Origin: Hippopus hippopus
Lineage: Eukaryota; Mollusca; Bivalvia; Cardiida; Cardiidae
Assembly: GCA_946811185.2 (NCBI GenBank)
Contig: OX328099.1
Location: 21,169,859 to 21,233,858 of the forward strand
DNA length: 64,000 bases
Direction: 5' to 3'
The notes below the pieces were generated by a model, which was not told the origin of the DNA, ran no database searches, and was given only the letters and a program-made list of their open reading frames with translations. Position 1 is the stretch's first letter. The number at the start of each line of letters is the position of its first letter. Made by a program: the position numbers and the translations under genes. Shown here piece by piece: positions 36,001-44,702 of the stretch.

Positions 36001-39000
36001 GGCAACGCCCTGGCCAGGGGTCCAGGGGGCCGGAGGCCCCCGGAAGCTCCTGAGATTTAGCTATTTTATAAGCATCAAATTCCTCTAATGAGATCCAGTT
36101 TTAGCATTTTAAAGTTGAAAAAATCTTGGAACGAATGAAAGATATGATATGCTAAAACCTAAGAAAATCTCAAAGTTTTTAGCACCCATGTTATTTTTGT
36201 CCTCTTTTATCTCCATTTTGTACACAGGAACTAATCAGATTAGCCCTACATCAGTTTTGTATTTGAAAGTACAAGTATGAGAAAAGGACATATCTAGTAT
36301 TTAATATTTGATTCATTAAAATGCAATCACAGGTGCTAAATTTCTGTCAAAAGAATAAAATCAAATCTGTCAAATAGGAAAACAACACTCTCTTTAAGAA
36401 TGGCTAATTTATCAGGGAGAATGTGACAGAGTGTGCTGTGCATTTTCTAGCTTGAGGTTTTTGTACCCTTTGGTAACTGGAGTTTGGGGTACACAAACAA
36501 GGATGGGGGTTCAGATCTAAACTAGTATTAATTTCATTAAAATATCAAGTTTTAATGACAGCCTATCAAAAGATAGACTGTTTTCAGGTGACATGCGCAA
36601 ACAAAATTTTATAGATAGATCTACATGTTCACTGTTAAAAGCTCTTCAAACACTTTAAGAACCTTTCCTAAAATGTGCAAACATTTTTGGCAAAATCAAT
36701 TCTAATGTTTGCTAAAACAAGCAGGTAAGTGATATACCATGGAACTGGTCCAATTCCTGTAAAAAATCTATCAAATCGGCAGTGTGTGGCAATCAGTTTA
36801 AATGCAAAAATGATTATCACTTTGTAACCCGAAGAGCAAACCAACTAGGTATTGGTTGTACAATCGGTTTCTCCATTGAACTGAGAATGCCTTTTTGCTT
36901 TAAATACTTTGACAATTTGTCTACATGATATTAAGTTTATAAAGATGTTGTGTTTTGTACTTTTTTTTTACTTTATTTAATATCATTTATTTTGATCTTT
37001 AAATTTTAATTTCCAAACCAGTTAAAAAAAATTCAGACATACTTCAAGCATTTGCAGACGGACACCCCCCCCCCCCTTCCCCGCTTTAGATCTATATTTC
37101 TATATTTTCATTTCATAAAACAACAATTTTTTCACTCATGACAGAATTTTAGATTCCACTTATTGTTTTATTCAGAGATTTGTGTAAATTCACTGTTTAA
37201 ATTCATTATTAAAGATGAGAAGATAGTTTGAAGTCCCTCTGATCGGACGATGCCACGCTGATCATGGTAGTGTCATGGGTTTTCACGTTTTTTTTGGCGA
37301 TCAATTTTTCGTGTCAGTTAATTTCTGGAGAAGTATTACCACATGATTTGACATCAGTTAGTCATTTTGAATAGCAGGTAACTTTAAATTCTGTCACTTT
37401 ACACTAGATCAGAGGATTAACACCGTTATTACGTTCTCGTAAATGACTCGCCAGCTTCATTAGATCACGCGCGTGTCCTTCACATTTTATACTGATCGTG
37501 TTTAGCCCATATTTCTGCCGGATGCGCACAAGCTAGGTTATATGAAGCTCTTGACGATAATTTCATGCGTCAGATTGACAATTAAGCAAATATTTTTCAG
37601 CGTCAAAGACATGTCATTTCAAATTTCCAAGCGTCAAAACCCGGTCTCAGGGTTCAAATAAGAAACTTGCCGAGTTGTCGAGTTTTGACAAGACATCCAT
37701 GGACAAAAACTTCTTTCTCATTTTTCCGGCCAATTTTCGTGTTTGTTATCACTATATTGAATCCTAGAGTGTGATTAATATCAGTCACAAAACCAAGCGC
37801 TACAAACCAGTATTCACGTTTCACGACCGAGCGAGCTTCGGTACCGACTGCAATCGATTCCGGGATTTCTCAAGAGCTAATCGCAATCGGAAGCCAAAAC
37901 CAACTGACTTTCGACTATAGTCAATCATTGGCCCACCACTACAAGTCGGACTACAGTGTATGAATGAAACTTTTCCCCCTTTTTCGGTCGCTTCGGCATT
38001 TGAGTAGCACGTACTGTCAACTTCGGAAGATAGTTGCTGATCCCCAGCTCTGACATCCATTTGTTATTGAAAAGAACAAAGATAATTTAAACTGAGCCAT
38101 CTTTCGCTAGCAAATAATCAAATTGCAGCCAATATTTGTCCCCTAAAACGAAGGGCTTTGTTAATGCTTTATTGTTTTACAATCCTAGCGGCAAAAATGT
38201 TAAAGTCGGCAAACCGATCAAAACACAGCCGCAATATTTTGGACACGAACAATATAACATCATACGATAACCTTAGAACGTTCCGGTTCAGCATCTATAT
38301 TTAGAATCGGGAAACCCTAAGCAAGAGTGAGCGACTGTAAAAATTTCGGTGCAAATTATCCCTGAAATTACAATATTCTTTGAATTTCATTGTTTTTAGG
38401 GCGAGTGCGTTTGACGGGAGACATTAATGACCGAGATCAGCCCCGGACAAAGGAAATGCAATGGGGCAATAAATTTTATTGATACGGCATCTGGAAATCT
38501 ATTGACTTGCAATAGATACGAGATAAAGGGGTACCCCTCCCCCCCCAAAAAAAAAAAAAAATTTCTCCTCAGATTTAAACGATTTGGAAAAATGACCTGG
38601 TCGGCCCCTGAAAATACGGAATTCCGTCACAATACGGAAAACTTTTACCCCTGGTCAGCACGATATTCCGCAATCTTATACCTCCGAATACCATCTTGAA
38701 AATTACTCCATCATCAAACATACTGTATAAAAAGTCTATCACAGTACTAGATGTACAAGTGTATGTGCCGTAGCACCATCCTGCATAAACAATGTGTTTT
38801 GCAATGTAGGGACTTCTTTTCAAGCATGGGAACAAACTTGTTTTTCAAAAGCCACTGGTAGCGCTGGGAATTAATTGTGTCATTACAGACATAAACATAA
38901 CCCGATAACACTATGACATTGCTTCAAATAGTTTTTCACTGTGGATTGGTCTCTGTGAAACAGTGTGGTTGTTCATGGGCCAAAAACCGCATATTTTGTT

Positions 39001-42000
39001 TTAAAACATGTCCAGACAACAGGAAGTGAGAGAATGTCATCAACCACTAAAATGACACCGATGACAAAAAGGTGCTTCAGATTTTAAATTTGTATAAAAG
39101 TGCATAATGTATTGAAAATTGAATGAAATTATCACACAAAAAACTTACACAATTTGTGTACATGTAGATTTATTTTTTATCTCTTCATCTGTAATTTAAA
39201 GCCATATTATAAATGTACAAAAGTGTTACCTTACTTTCCGGACACACTATAGTTGAGCTAAGTGTACACCTGATCCCAAAATTTCAGGTTTGTGCACATT
39301 GAAAGCACCTGCACATGACAAACATGACTCAAATTATAGAATTTGTACGTGAAAGAGTAAAAAATATTACAGAAAAAGGAGAAATATAATGTTTTCAAAC
39401 ACCCTTTTGTACAGGGTTTCTTAAAAACATAGGACTGTTTTGTAACTGATGAAGAAAACATAAGTTCTTACTTATGACCTCGAAGTGTTTTCAAGCATTC
39501 CCAGTTTGTTGATTTCCACAAGCATAAAGTCTTATCTTCAGACGTGCTGAAGAGAAAGTTTTTCTGAAACTCTAAGCTTGTAACTGTACCTGCAAACAGA
39601 ATCATTGTATCTCATTTTCCATGATATATTTAGACTTGGCACCTATTAACAGCAACAGTTTAACAAATCCACACTGGAGTTATAGAAAAGAAATGCTAAT
39701 ATGCAAAGTCTATCTTTAATAAGAGCTTCAAAACTAGATGCAAGAGCAATAACTTCTCTTGTACACAGGATCTATTTACATTTAACCCTTTACCAAACAA
39801 AAATTTTAGACATGTTCAAATTGAAAGCAATTGTAGATGACAAAAAAGATGCGACTCAATAATTGAAAATTGTTTTTGGAGGGACAGACAACATTGTGGG
39901 AAAAGGAGAAAATGCTGGTTACCAGTATTTTCTCCTTTTCCCACATTGTTTTTTGAAGCTGTTAAGTGTTTTCATCTGGGTCATTAAAAGTAAGGGTTGT
40001 GTGGTGATGACAGGTTAACGCTTTACAACTAGACAGTGAAGTGATAATACCATATTTTTGCTTTTGCATCAAAAAAGTATGCTACATGTATTGTAATAAA
40101 TGTAATGGCAAAAATAAAACTTATTGTTTTATGGTCACTTGTTCAAATCACTATTGAAACCAGAATTTTTTTTTTTACTGGTCCCAAATGCCAGTCTGAG
40201 TCTGATCTTGATATACATTGTCTATGAAAACACCCAAAAAAGTGCTAACAAGTGTTTTAAGGGTTTATGATTTTACTGTATAAATTATCATTTCTTTAAA
40301 GATTTCTTTTCTTCGTCAAAACCTAGTTATTTCTAATTTCTGACATGGAAGTAAGAACTCACAACTGCCCACCCAAGTAGTGAATACCACACAGGGATTT
40401 TGATCCAGGGGAAGCAAGTTTGATTCCCAGCTTGCCTATTTTTTTTTTTCAGAAGTGATCAATCATCACACAAGGACCCATTCCTCACTCATCTCTAAAC
40501 ATTTTTTTAACCCTTTACCTACCAGCAACATTTTGGATCTGTCCAAATTCATAGCATTTGCACGCGACAAATGTAGCTAAAACAGGAAGAGTTGTCTGAG
40601 AAAGGGTAGAAAACATTGTGGGAAATGGAGAAAATGCTGGTTACCAGCATTTTCTCCTTTTCCCACAATGTTTGCAAGAAATTTCTTCCTCAGGGTCATT
40701 AAAGCTCAAGATTGCATGGCAAAGGGTTAAGTGGGAAAGCAGCCAGAAGCTTAAGCAAAGTACTATTAAAAGAAATACATGGATGGGTGCACTGAAATAA
40801 TTCAGTAAAATTAAATACTAGTGGCAACTAGCGTAAAACTTCAGCCACACAAACTCACCACCATGATGAACAAGTGATCCTACTTCTTTCTGTTTTTTTA
40901 TATTGAGAAGGCGAATGGTTTCATCTGTACTGCCAGATGCCAAAATACCTTTCGAGGAAATAGTTATACACTTGATGCAACCAGAGTGGCAGTTGTCAGT
41001 AAAATCTGTCTCTAGTTGTATAGCCTGTGATAAGAACAAGAAAATTTATTCCTTCCTGTATTAGGCAGCAAAGAGTGATAACATTGCAACTGTTTGGCAC
41101 TGTGAACCCTTTACCTAACAGTCAAGAGTTTCAATGAATCTGAACAAGAAGGCTTTTGAAAACATTGTGGGAAAAGGAGATTTCTCCTTTACCTACAAGA
41201 TTTTCTATCCTTTGCAGGACAAGTTTCAAGTTTTAAGTACCATTTTCTTACTGCAAATGCTTTCAATTTAGACCACATCTAAAATGTTAATGTCTGAAGA
41301 GACTGAATTAACCTTTTACCAAACAACAAAATTTCAGACTTAATCAAATTGAAAGCTTTTGCAGGGGACAAAGTAAATTTTCCTCAAAAAATACAAAATT
41401 GTGTTTGGAAGGGAAAAGGAGAAAATGCTACTTACAAGCATTTTCTCCTTTTCCCACAATATTTTCAAAAGTTTCCTTCCTCAGGGTCATTAAACTTGGG
41501 ATTGTGTGGTAAAGGGTTAATTACAAAATTTGTATAATTCTTATTGCTAAGCAATTCCTGTAAGTTGTTCAGTTTGCTGTCATAGTTGAGGAAAGTACTG
41601 TTATAATCTGCAAACTTGATTTCTCCATATGATGGGATAAAGTTTAAGCATAAATCTCATGCTTTTACGGCATCTTTTCCCTTTCTCACAATGTTTTCAA
41701 AAGGCTTCTTGATCAGCATACTGAAAATATCATTCGAAAAGTAAAAGAAACCTGACAAAATATGGACACAGGTGTAAATGTAATGTGTTTATCCAGTGTT
41801 TTGCCCAGAGGGCATTTCTTGCATTTTTGACTCAATGATTTCTTTGGTGATGCACTAAAATTTGTCGTGTGCATCTTTTCTGACACAACCAAAAAGGATC
41901 AGTTCAATCAAAACAATAGTTTACAATGCGCTCCATGATGTCAAGTCGAAAACTAAGGGGCAAAGTAAGGTTCGTATATGCAGAGAGAGAAGATTTCGTA

Positions 42001-44364
42001 CGTCATGATTATTTACATTGAAATTGTTTATGTACGGTGCCCAGTGTCTGAAACCATTTATTTAGACTATCTGCCCTCACTACACAACAAAAATTGCTAC
42101 CAACTGGCTACTTTTTGATACAGTCACACATTTGAATCTCTGTTTAGTAATAAATGGCTGGGTACGGAATAACTTTAGAACAATTTGTCACCGTGCTTTA
42201 AACGTGTACGGTATGTGTATTCTAGGCTCTTTCCGAAATATAACAGCAGATGAACTGAAAAAGAAAAACAGAAAGGACTTGCAGACTGTTTTGCTGTCTC
42301 TTCCACAAGTAAACACCTTGAAAATGTGAAAAAAGAAAAAAATCAACAAATGCAACAAATATCCGGGTCTTGTCAGTCTAAGTTCTAGTTGCGAGTCAGC
42401 GGAGTCACAGGGAAAGGTCAAAAAACATAAATATAAGTAGCTTTAATAAGGCATTTCAAAAAGTGACCCTGAAGTTTTTTGTATGACCCCAAAATATTAG
42501 GAATAGGGGTCACAAATGACCCTCAAAAATTTGAAGCTTGCAGAAACACTGTTCATCATAGTTTCAAACAGAACTAAGGTGTATTGGTGAAGATTACACA
42601 GTTCTTATTTATGATCTGTAGTCATTTGATGTACATTGAGCATTTTAGTCATTCATAAAATTACATGGTGGACCGACCAGTTTTTGAGGGACTTAATTGA
42701 AAATTTTAGTTAATGGATATTCAAATGAAGTTCTGATTACCGTAACATTTTCTAACCAAAAAAGGTGATTTTAAATGCCTCTAGAACCATAAATTCTGCT
42801 TGAATCATGCATATTCAATGTTAACGGCATATTTCACCCTTATATTTTGTGCCTGAAATTTAATTGGCATGTGGGTAAACTCAACCTTGCTTCAAAGCTT
42901 TAATTAAAAATCTGAACAGTTCATAAGCAAAGAAATGACAAACATCTTTTATACCAACAGTTACACCCAGCTAATATGTTTACTATCGCAAGAAGGATCT
43001 GTCTTGAGAAATATAAATGAACAGTTCTAAGTACATGTAATTTCTTTTCAGTTTTTGAAGTGCAATTGGCATTGACACAAATTATGTCACATGTCTGGAA
43101 TTTTTCCAGATTAAAATTTAATGTTAGAAAGATAATTTAAATAGAGCGTGTATCAGGACTGAAAAGGTACTAAGAAATTTGACAGTGAAAATGATTTTTA
43201 TGCCAGAAACATGTATTATTTTTTATAGCAGTGCACAATAGCAGTGACACTGTTGTTTACATCCAAACTAGAGGTGCTTGAGCGCCTGTATCGCTCCACA
43301 GGCCTGATATTTCTATAATGGCGAAAGGAAGTTTTTAACAATTATCATTCAATCCTGCATTTTAGCTCACTGAAGAAACAATTTGGTAGACAACCACCAT
43401 AGGAACTTACCTGCAAAACAACAATGAAATCCAATGAATAGTTTTAGAGAAGAAATTTTTCAAAGATTTTACTTTATACCATAAAAGGAAAATGAGTCTC
43501 CCATAAAAGCCATGTTTTTTGACAGATCTTTTTTTTTTTTTTAAGGAATTCTGTAAACCTGTATCTAAGGAACATTCCTGCAAAATAATAATGCTATCCA
43601 AATAGCGGTTTGGGAGGAGAAGATTTTTAAAGGTTTTTTACTTTGGTTGCCATGGCAACCAGAATTCTTCATGGAACACAATTATTTGAAGGAATTTGAA
43701 AGAGGACCACCAAAGGAACATTCCTGTGAAATTTGGTAAAAATCCAGTCAATAGTTTCTGAGGAGAAGTTTTTTAAAGAAAAAGTTTACGGACGCACGCA
43801 CGGACGAACGAACGGACGCACGCACGCACGACGGACACAACGCCATGACAATAGCTCGCTGGCCTTTGGCCAGTGGAGCTAAAAAGCGGTTCACAAAAAG
43901 TGGTGATGTCACTTGCTTCACAGTTATCAAGAATATTTGGATATCATGGTGGGTTCGAAATAAGTACCCCTGGAAAATAGGTCAGTCGAGGGTACAATGA
44001 ATTTCTTTTAGCACAAAACTTTCTACAAAACACCTCTTTCTCCACAAAGAGCATCTAAAACAACACCCCGCTTAAAAATTTAGGACGAGCAGTCTCAGAA
44101 ATATCGTACAAACTGTCTGTATGATTTGAGGCGATCTGTCTTAGGCCGAGTTGTCTTTAGGGTGAATGGTCAAAGGGCGAGTTGTCTTTGGAGCGAATTG
44201 TTTTACCCAAGGCGCGGTTTCATGACCCTCTCTCTGATTTGTCTTAGTTTCTATGAATTCAAATTTTGAAAGGGTACAATAACTTCAACAAAACCAACCT
44301 TTCCTACTCTGATTACCCTAAACCCAATCAAAACTTCATCGTACGTTCCGACTACTATTTCCAT
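23591..44364 (-). CDS. PAK1IP1: PAK1-interacting protein 1 / MAK11 WD40 protein, complete nine exons
   Basis: PAK1IP1 (yeast Mak11) is a nucleolar WD40 protein of 60S ribosome biogenesis that also binds PAK1. Exons in transcript order are 44364-44317, 41024-40859, 39589-39472, 33462-33335, 31586-31504, 31051-30989, 29560-29463, 26663-26555 and 24091-23591. All introns are GT-AG and phases match, giving about 437 residues (human 392). It opens with MEIVVGTYDEVLIGF, close to the human N-terminus. WD-type motifs follow: SGSTDETIRL (46-55), a SEDKTLCLW strand (88-96), HPSGKLAL (120-127) with MTWNL, WSPDG (160-164) and GSSDGKVQI (256-264). The last exon adds an acidic linker and a very Lys/Arg-rich tail, as in human. 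The gene is head to head with TRNAU1AP and tail to tail with TMEM14. Its introns are packed with MITEs, two mariners and SINEs. Confidence 0.95.
24250..24485 (+). repeat. tRNA-derived SINE, diverged
   Basis: GGGCCTGTGTGGCCCCGCAG head, B box GGGTTTGATCCTC, tail GATGAAAGCAGAGTAAAACA. Confidence 0.65.
24490..24570 (-). pseudogene. Possible decayed duplicate of PAK1IP1 exon 8
   Basis: On the minus strand TGTGTTGGCAGCAGTGATAG then GATACATGAGA parallels exon 8 (TGTGTCGGCAGTAGTGATGG, then GATACATGAGA), including the VGSSD codons, but runs into stops. It lies in intron 8 between exon 8 and exon 9. Confidence 0.4.
24577..24784 (+). repeat. TTAA-HP MITE with shortened hairpin
   Basis: The hairpin is cut symmetrically to GTGGGAAAAGGAGAAA followed by CTTTTCCCACAATG; both outer arms are near complete. 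Confidence 0.88.
25100..26200. other. PAK1IP1 intron 8, nothing recognised
   Basis: A+T-rich intron sequence without clear repeats from the listed families. Confidence 0.4.
26205..26435 (+). repeat. TTAA-HP MITE, full length
   Basis: TTAACCCTTTACC to AGTAAAGGATTAA, with a well-kept hairpin. Confidence 0.93.
26555..26663 (-). CDS. PAK1IP1: PAK1IP1 exon 8
   Basis: Acceptor TTATGTAG, donor GTGAGT. Encodes the last WD strand, GSSDGKVQIHE, equivalent to human ASSDGFIKMWK. Confidence 0.88.
26758..27697 (+). mobile_element. Hairpin-ended element with tandem body
   Basis: Left end AGCTCACCTGAGCACGAAGT forms a hairpin; right end GGGCCATCATGGCCCTCTTG. The body has about six diverged units with AACTAGGTCACTAGGTCAAA and GGTCAGAATGTTTGTCTTGA. 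It lies upstream of PAK1IP1 exon 7... exon 8 boundary, within intron 7. Confidence 0.72.
28270..29249 (-). mobile_element. mariner element with about 190-bp inverted ends, defective
   Basis: TA dinucleotides flank ends ACAGGGTGACC... and ...GGTCACCCTGT. The outer about 190 bp at each end (28270-28460 and 29060-29249) are inverted copies of each other. Between them the minus strand carries mariner transposase remains, broken by frame changes: a NGIIGPYWFEDQNE-like block (here HGIIGPYWFEDQNE), TERYLVVVKKFW, SLEWL, LISRRCDLEWASPDLNPPD. It lies in PAK1IP1 intron 7. Confidence 0.85.
28525..28975 (-). pseudogene. mariner transposase remnant
   Basis: Read right to left, the first block (28975-28721) carries GIIGPYWFEDQNEQS and the second (28761-28525) carries SPDLNPPDLFLW, the region around the third catalytic acid of mariner transposases. 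The blocks are in different frames, and the N-terminal DNA-binding part and first catalytic acid are absent. Confidence 0.8.
29463..29560 (-). CDS. PAK1IP1: PAK1IP1 exon 7
   Basis: Acceptor CTTTTCAG, donor GTAATA. Encodes NEVCVYGGEGGKVVFHNV, aligning with human SVLAVAGDEEVIRFFDC. Confidence 0.85.
29610..29828 (-). repeat. TTAA-HP MITE, full length
   Basis: TTAA at both ends; hairpin centre GGTAACG. It lies 50 bp upstream (in transcript terms) of PAK1IP1 exon 7. Confidence 0.88.
29878..29960. repeat. TTAA-2 MITE fragment
   Basis: AACCCTTGGCACTCTGAG then a damaged core (GATCTACACTGTAACTG). Confidence 0.5.
30006..30234 (+). repeat. TTAA-HP MITE
   Basis: Long arm well conserved (GCAGACAACAAAATAAATGT); left hairpin arm shortened. 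Confidence 0.85.
30234..30347 (+). repeat. TTAA-HP MITE, right half
   Basis: Begins inside the hairpin against the previous copy and ends GGTAAAGAGTTAA. Confidence 0.65.
30582..30808 (-). repeat. TTAA-HP MITE, diverged
   Basis: All parts are recognisable; hairpin mismatched. Confidence 0.75.
30989..31051 (-). CDS. PAK1IP1: PAK1IP1 exon 6
   Basis: Phase-0 exon of 21 codons between GTTTCAG and GTGAGT. It fills the gap between exons 5 and 7 where human has its SSVKF segment (here NCVDF). Confidence 0.82.
31140..31356 (+). repeat. SINE body with (ATCA)n tail
   Basis: Body GCAACAGGATTCATTCCTCT; the segment around TGTTTCAACAATGATAACTG is duplicated; ends in ATACAATCAATCAATCAATC. Confidence 0.75.
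31504..31586 (-). CDS. PAK1IP1: PAK1IP1 exon 5
   Basis: Acceptor CTTTCAG, donor GTAAGA. Encodes EIVKWSPDGDTYLIIVNHR, aligning with human HIVEWSPRGEQYVVIIQNK. Confidence 0.94.
31633..31805. repeat. TTAA-2 palindromic MITE
   Basis: Opposite orientation to the 9.5-kb copy; TTAA at both ends, core AGATCCAAGATCAGACTGCA and complement. Confidence 0.82.
31802..31937. repeat. TTAA-2 MITE, degraded
   Basis: Shares TTAA with the preceding copy; only the left core half (GACAGTGTAGATCAAGATC) is clear. Confidence 0.6.
32064..32336. repeat. 273-bp palindromic MITE
   Basis: The ends ATATGGC(C/T)TGCAAC are inverted; the arms contain AAAAGGGGCATT, ACATTTG and a CAGATCAGCCTG...GCGCAGGCT block, read again as the complement on the right. 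Strong stem from end to end. Confidence 0.88.
32372..32582 (-). repeat. TTAA-HP MITE with truncated hairpin
   Basis: The left arm breaks after GTGGGAAAAG and resumes at ATAACCAGCA. Confidence 0.82.
32826..33016 (-). repeat. TTAA-HP MITE, degraded
   Basis: Ends TTAACCCACTAAC and TCTGGTAAATAG; hairpin weak. Confidence 0.65.
33042..33262 (+). repeat. TTAA-HP MITE with perfect 65-bp palindrome
   Basis: The hairpin at about 33142-33206 is a perfect inverted repeat of 32-nt arms around one base; right end GGTAAAGGGTTAA. It sits 73 bp beyond the donor of PAK1IP1 exon 4. Confidence 0.93.
33335..33462 (-). CDS. PAK1IP1: PAK1IP1 exon 4
   Basis: Acceptor TTTCTAG, donor GTAAGA. Encodes HPSGKLAL, TWNL and GRSAYITNIKE, nearly colinear with human. 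Confidence 0.96.
33538..34938 (-). mobile_element. Hairpin-ended element, minus orientation
   Basis: Starts CAAGAGGGCCATGATGGCCC and ends CACTTTGTGCTCAGATGAGC. Two tandem arrays lie inside: about 140-bp units (33700-34200) and 160-bp units (34250-34830). Confidence 0.75.
34250..34830 (-). repeat. Tandem repeat, 160 bp x 3.5
   Basis: The phrase ATTTGTAGATGCTAGA recurs at 160-bp spacing; the AT-A-AT-GAACTCAT phrase recurs near 34252, 34412, 34572 and 34733. Confidence 0.85.
34963..35178 (-). repeat. TTAA-HP MITE, degraded
   Basis: Short arm, eroded hairpin and a long arm ending near GGTATAGAC. Confidence 0.6.
35270..35480 (-). repeat. TTAA-HP MITE interrupted by the 3.8-kb mariner
   Basis: The long arm stops at TTTTGTCATGTA, exactly at the mariner TA; the expected last bases (a degraded GGTAAAGAGTTAA) appear as TAGTTGAGCTAA after 39249. 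Confidence 0.7.
35940..36055. repeat. GC-rich island of short palindromes
   Basis: About 115 bp dominated by GGGGCC/GGCCCC words, such as GGGGGCCGGAGGCCCCCGG, in otherwise A+T-rich DNA. It is probably part of a transposon inserted in the large mariner. Confidence 0.5.
37140..37420. repeat. Dispersed repeat shared with 47060-47280 and 48530-48616
   Basis: AAATTCACTGTTTAAATTCA recurs at 48565; GTGTCATGGGTTTTCACG and CATGATTTGACA recur near 47127-47200. The two segments that are contiguous here lie apart and in swapped order in the second place. Confidence 0.65.
37821..38060 (-). other. CpG-rich 79-codon open frame inside the mariner element
   Basis: Starts MDVRAGDQQLSSEVDSTCYS and stays open for 79 codons. 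The segment is richer in CpG than its surroundings. I recognise no family. It could be a captured exon, part of an unrelated insertion, or chance. Confidence 0.2.
38700..39020 (-). pseudogene. Degenerate mariner transposase
   Basis: The minus strand reads KQNMRFLAHEQPH, then SGYVYVCNDTINSQRYQWLL and KFVPMLEK. This is the order of the WXXDE-downstream region in mariner transposases (KQNMRFW, then N-S-x-R-Y). Several stops and frameshifts interrupt it. Confidence 0.65.
39265..39452 (+). repeat. TTAA-HP MITE, degraded
   Basis: Long arm and a collapsed hairpin (AAAAAGGAGAAATATAATG). Confidence 0.6.
39472..39589 (-). CDS. PAK1IP1: PAK1IP1 exon 3
   Basis: Acceptor TTTGCAG, donor GTAAGA. Encodes a WD unit with SEDKTLCLW and WECLKTLRGHK, matching human WECLKSIKAHK. 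Confidence 0.95.
39782..40018 (+). repeat. TTAA-HP MITE, full length
   Basis: Hairpin intact around GGTTACCAG; the short arm has a small insertion. Confidence 0.9.
40185..40272. repeat. TTAA-2 MITE fragment
   Basis: AGTCTGATCTTGATATACAT and a GTTTTAAGGGTTTA-like end. Confidence 0.45.
40360..40820 (+). repeat. SINE split by a MITE
   Basis: Left part 40360-40506 (head with GTTTGATTCCC) and right part 40731-40820 (GTGGGAAAGCAGCCAGAAGC onward) are the two halves of one SINE around the TTAA-HP copy at 40507-40730. Confidence 0.78.
40507..40730 (+). repeat. TTAA-HP MITE inserted in a SINE
   Basis: Complete with TTAA at both ends; the flanking bases are the two halves of one SINE, so TTAA is shown to be the duplicated target. 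Confidence 0.94.
40859..41024 (-). CDS. PAK1IP1: PAK1IP1 exon 2
   Basis: Acceptor TTATCACAG, donor GTGAGT. Encodes the first WD unit, ending SLVHHG, like human ALVHHSG. Confidence 0.95.
41104..41311 (-). repeat. TTAA-HP MITE with shortened hairpin
   Basis: Hairpin reduced to ATTGTGGGAAAAGGAGA directly joined to TTTCTCCTTTACC; the right TTAA is shared with the next copy. Confidence 0.85.
41308..41520 (+). repeat. TTAA-HP MITE
   Basis: TTAACCTTTTACC to GGTAAAGGGTTAA; the left hairpin arm lacks its outer AGAAAACATTGTG portion. Confidence 0.9.
41670..41725 (+). repeat. TTAA-HP fragment
   Basis: Right hairpin arm and start of the short arm only. Confidence 0.5.
41730..43260. other. PAK1IP1 intron 1, nothing recognised
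   Basis: Unique-looking intron. A plus-strand open frame at 42132-42329 has a Lys-rich end but no recognisable family. Confidence 0.35.
43267..43881 (-). mobile_element. Element related to 453-1525, minus orientation
   Basis: The right end CTGGCCTTTGGCCAGTGGAG is the complement of the 453 end; the left side holds diverged body with GCACGCACGGACGAACGAAC near its right end. In PAK1IP1 intron 1. Confidence 0.6.
44317..44364 (-). CDS. PAK1IP1: PAK1IP1 exon 1 with start codon
   Basis: Sixteen codons from ATG, donor GTAATC. The sequence MEIVVGTYDEVLIGF parallels the human start, which fixes this otherwise tiny exon. Confidence 0.88.
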
Positions 44365-44702
44365 CGTGTAATGTCACACGTGCCTCCTGATTGTAAACAT
44401 TGTATCTGTGTTTACGTCATAGAAAAGTGTAAATAATCTCAATATCAATAAAAAAAAATAATTATTCTTTTATTATTTCATATCAAATATCCAAAAATTT
44501 AGCTTTTATTTTCATTATTCTTTTGTTTATATCCATAGTTGTATGATAAAGATGGGTATATATGTTTTAAATATTACATAGAATTTGTATTAGAGGCTTT
44601 CTCACAATACATGGACGACGGATCATTCTAACACAGCTCCAGCCACGATCAAACTTAGAAAGAGCCTTAGCATATGCCACAGATTGAGTAAAATATTACT
44701 AA
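44365..44702. promoter_or_regulatory. Divergent promoter region between PAK1IP1 and TRNAU1AP
   Basis: 338 bp separate the two start codons, which point outward. The PAK1IP1 side holds an E-box CACGTG (44377-44382) and a CRE-like TTACGTCA (44412-44419). The TRNAU1AP side is A+T-rich without a clear TATA box. Spacing and motifs suggest a shared bidirectional promoter; the binding factors (MYC/USF-type for the E-box, ATF/CREB-type for the CRE) are inferred from the motifs alone. Confidence 0.6.

Larger units (their letters stand above)
35481..39249 (-). mobile_element. 3.8-kb mariner-type element with intact TA duplication
   Basis: Left end CAGGGTGTCGGGAAAGTAAG and right end TTACTTTCCGGACACACTA are inverted copies, and the similarity continues inward for about 110 bp. 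TA lies immediately outside both ends (35479-35480, 39250-39251). Minus-strand transposase traces survive near 39020-38700. At 3.77 kb it is far longer than a typical 1.3-kb mariner, so the middle (about 35900-38600) probably contains other insertions. It lies in PAK1IP1 intron 3. Confidence 0.8.

Noticed and set aside
42132..42329. A plus-strand exon with a Lys-rich end
   Set aside because: No matching splice sites or family; it lies antisense in PAK1IP1 intron 1.
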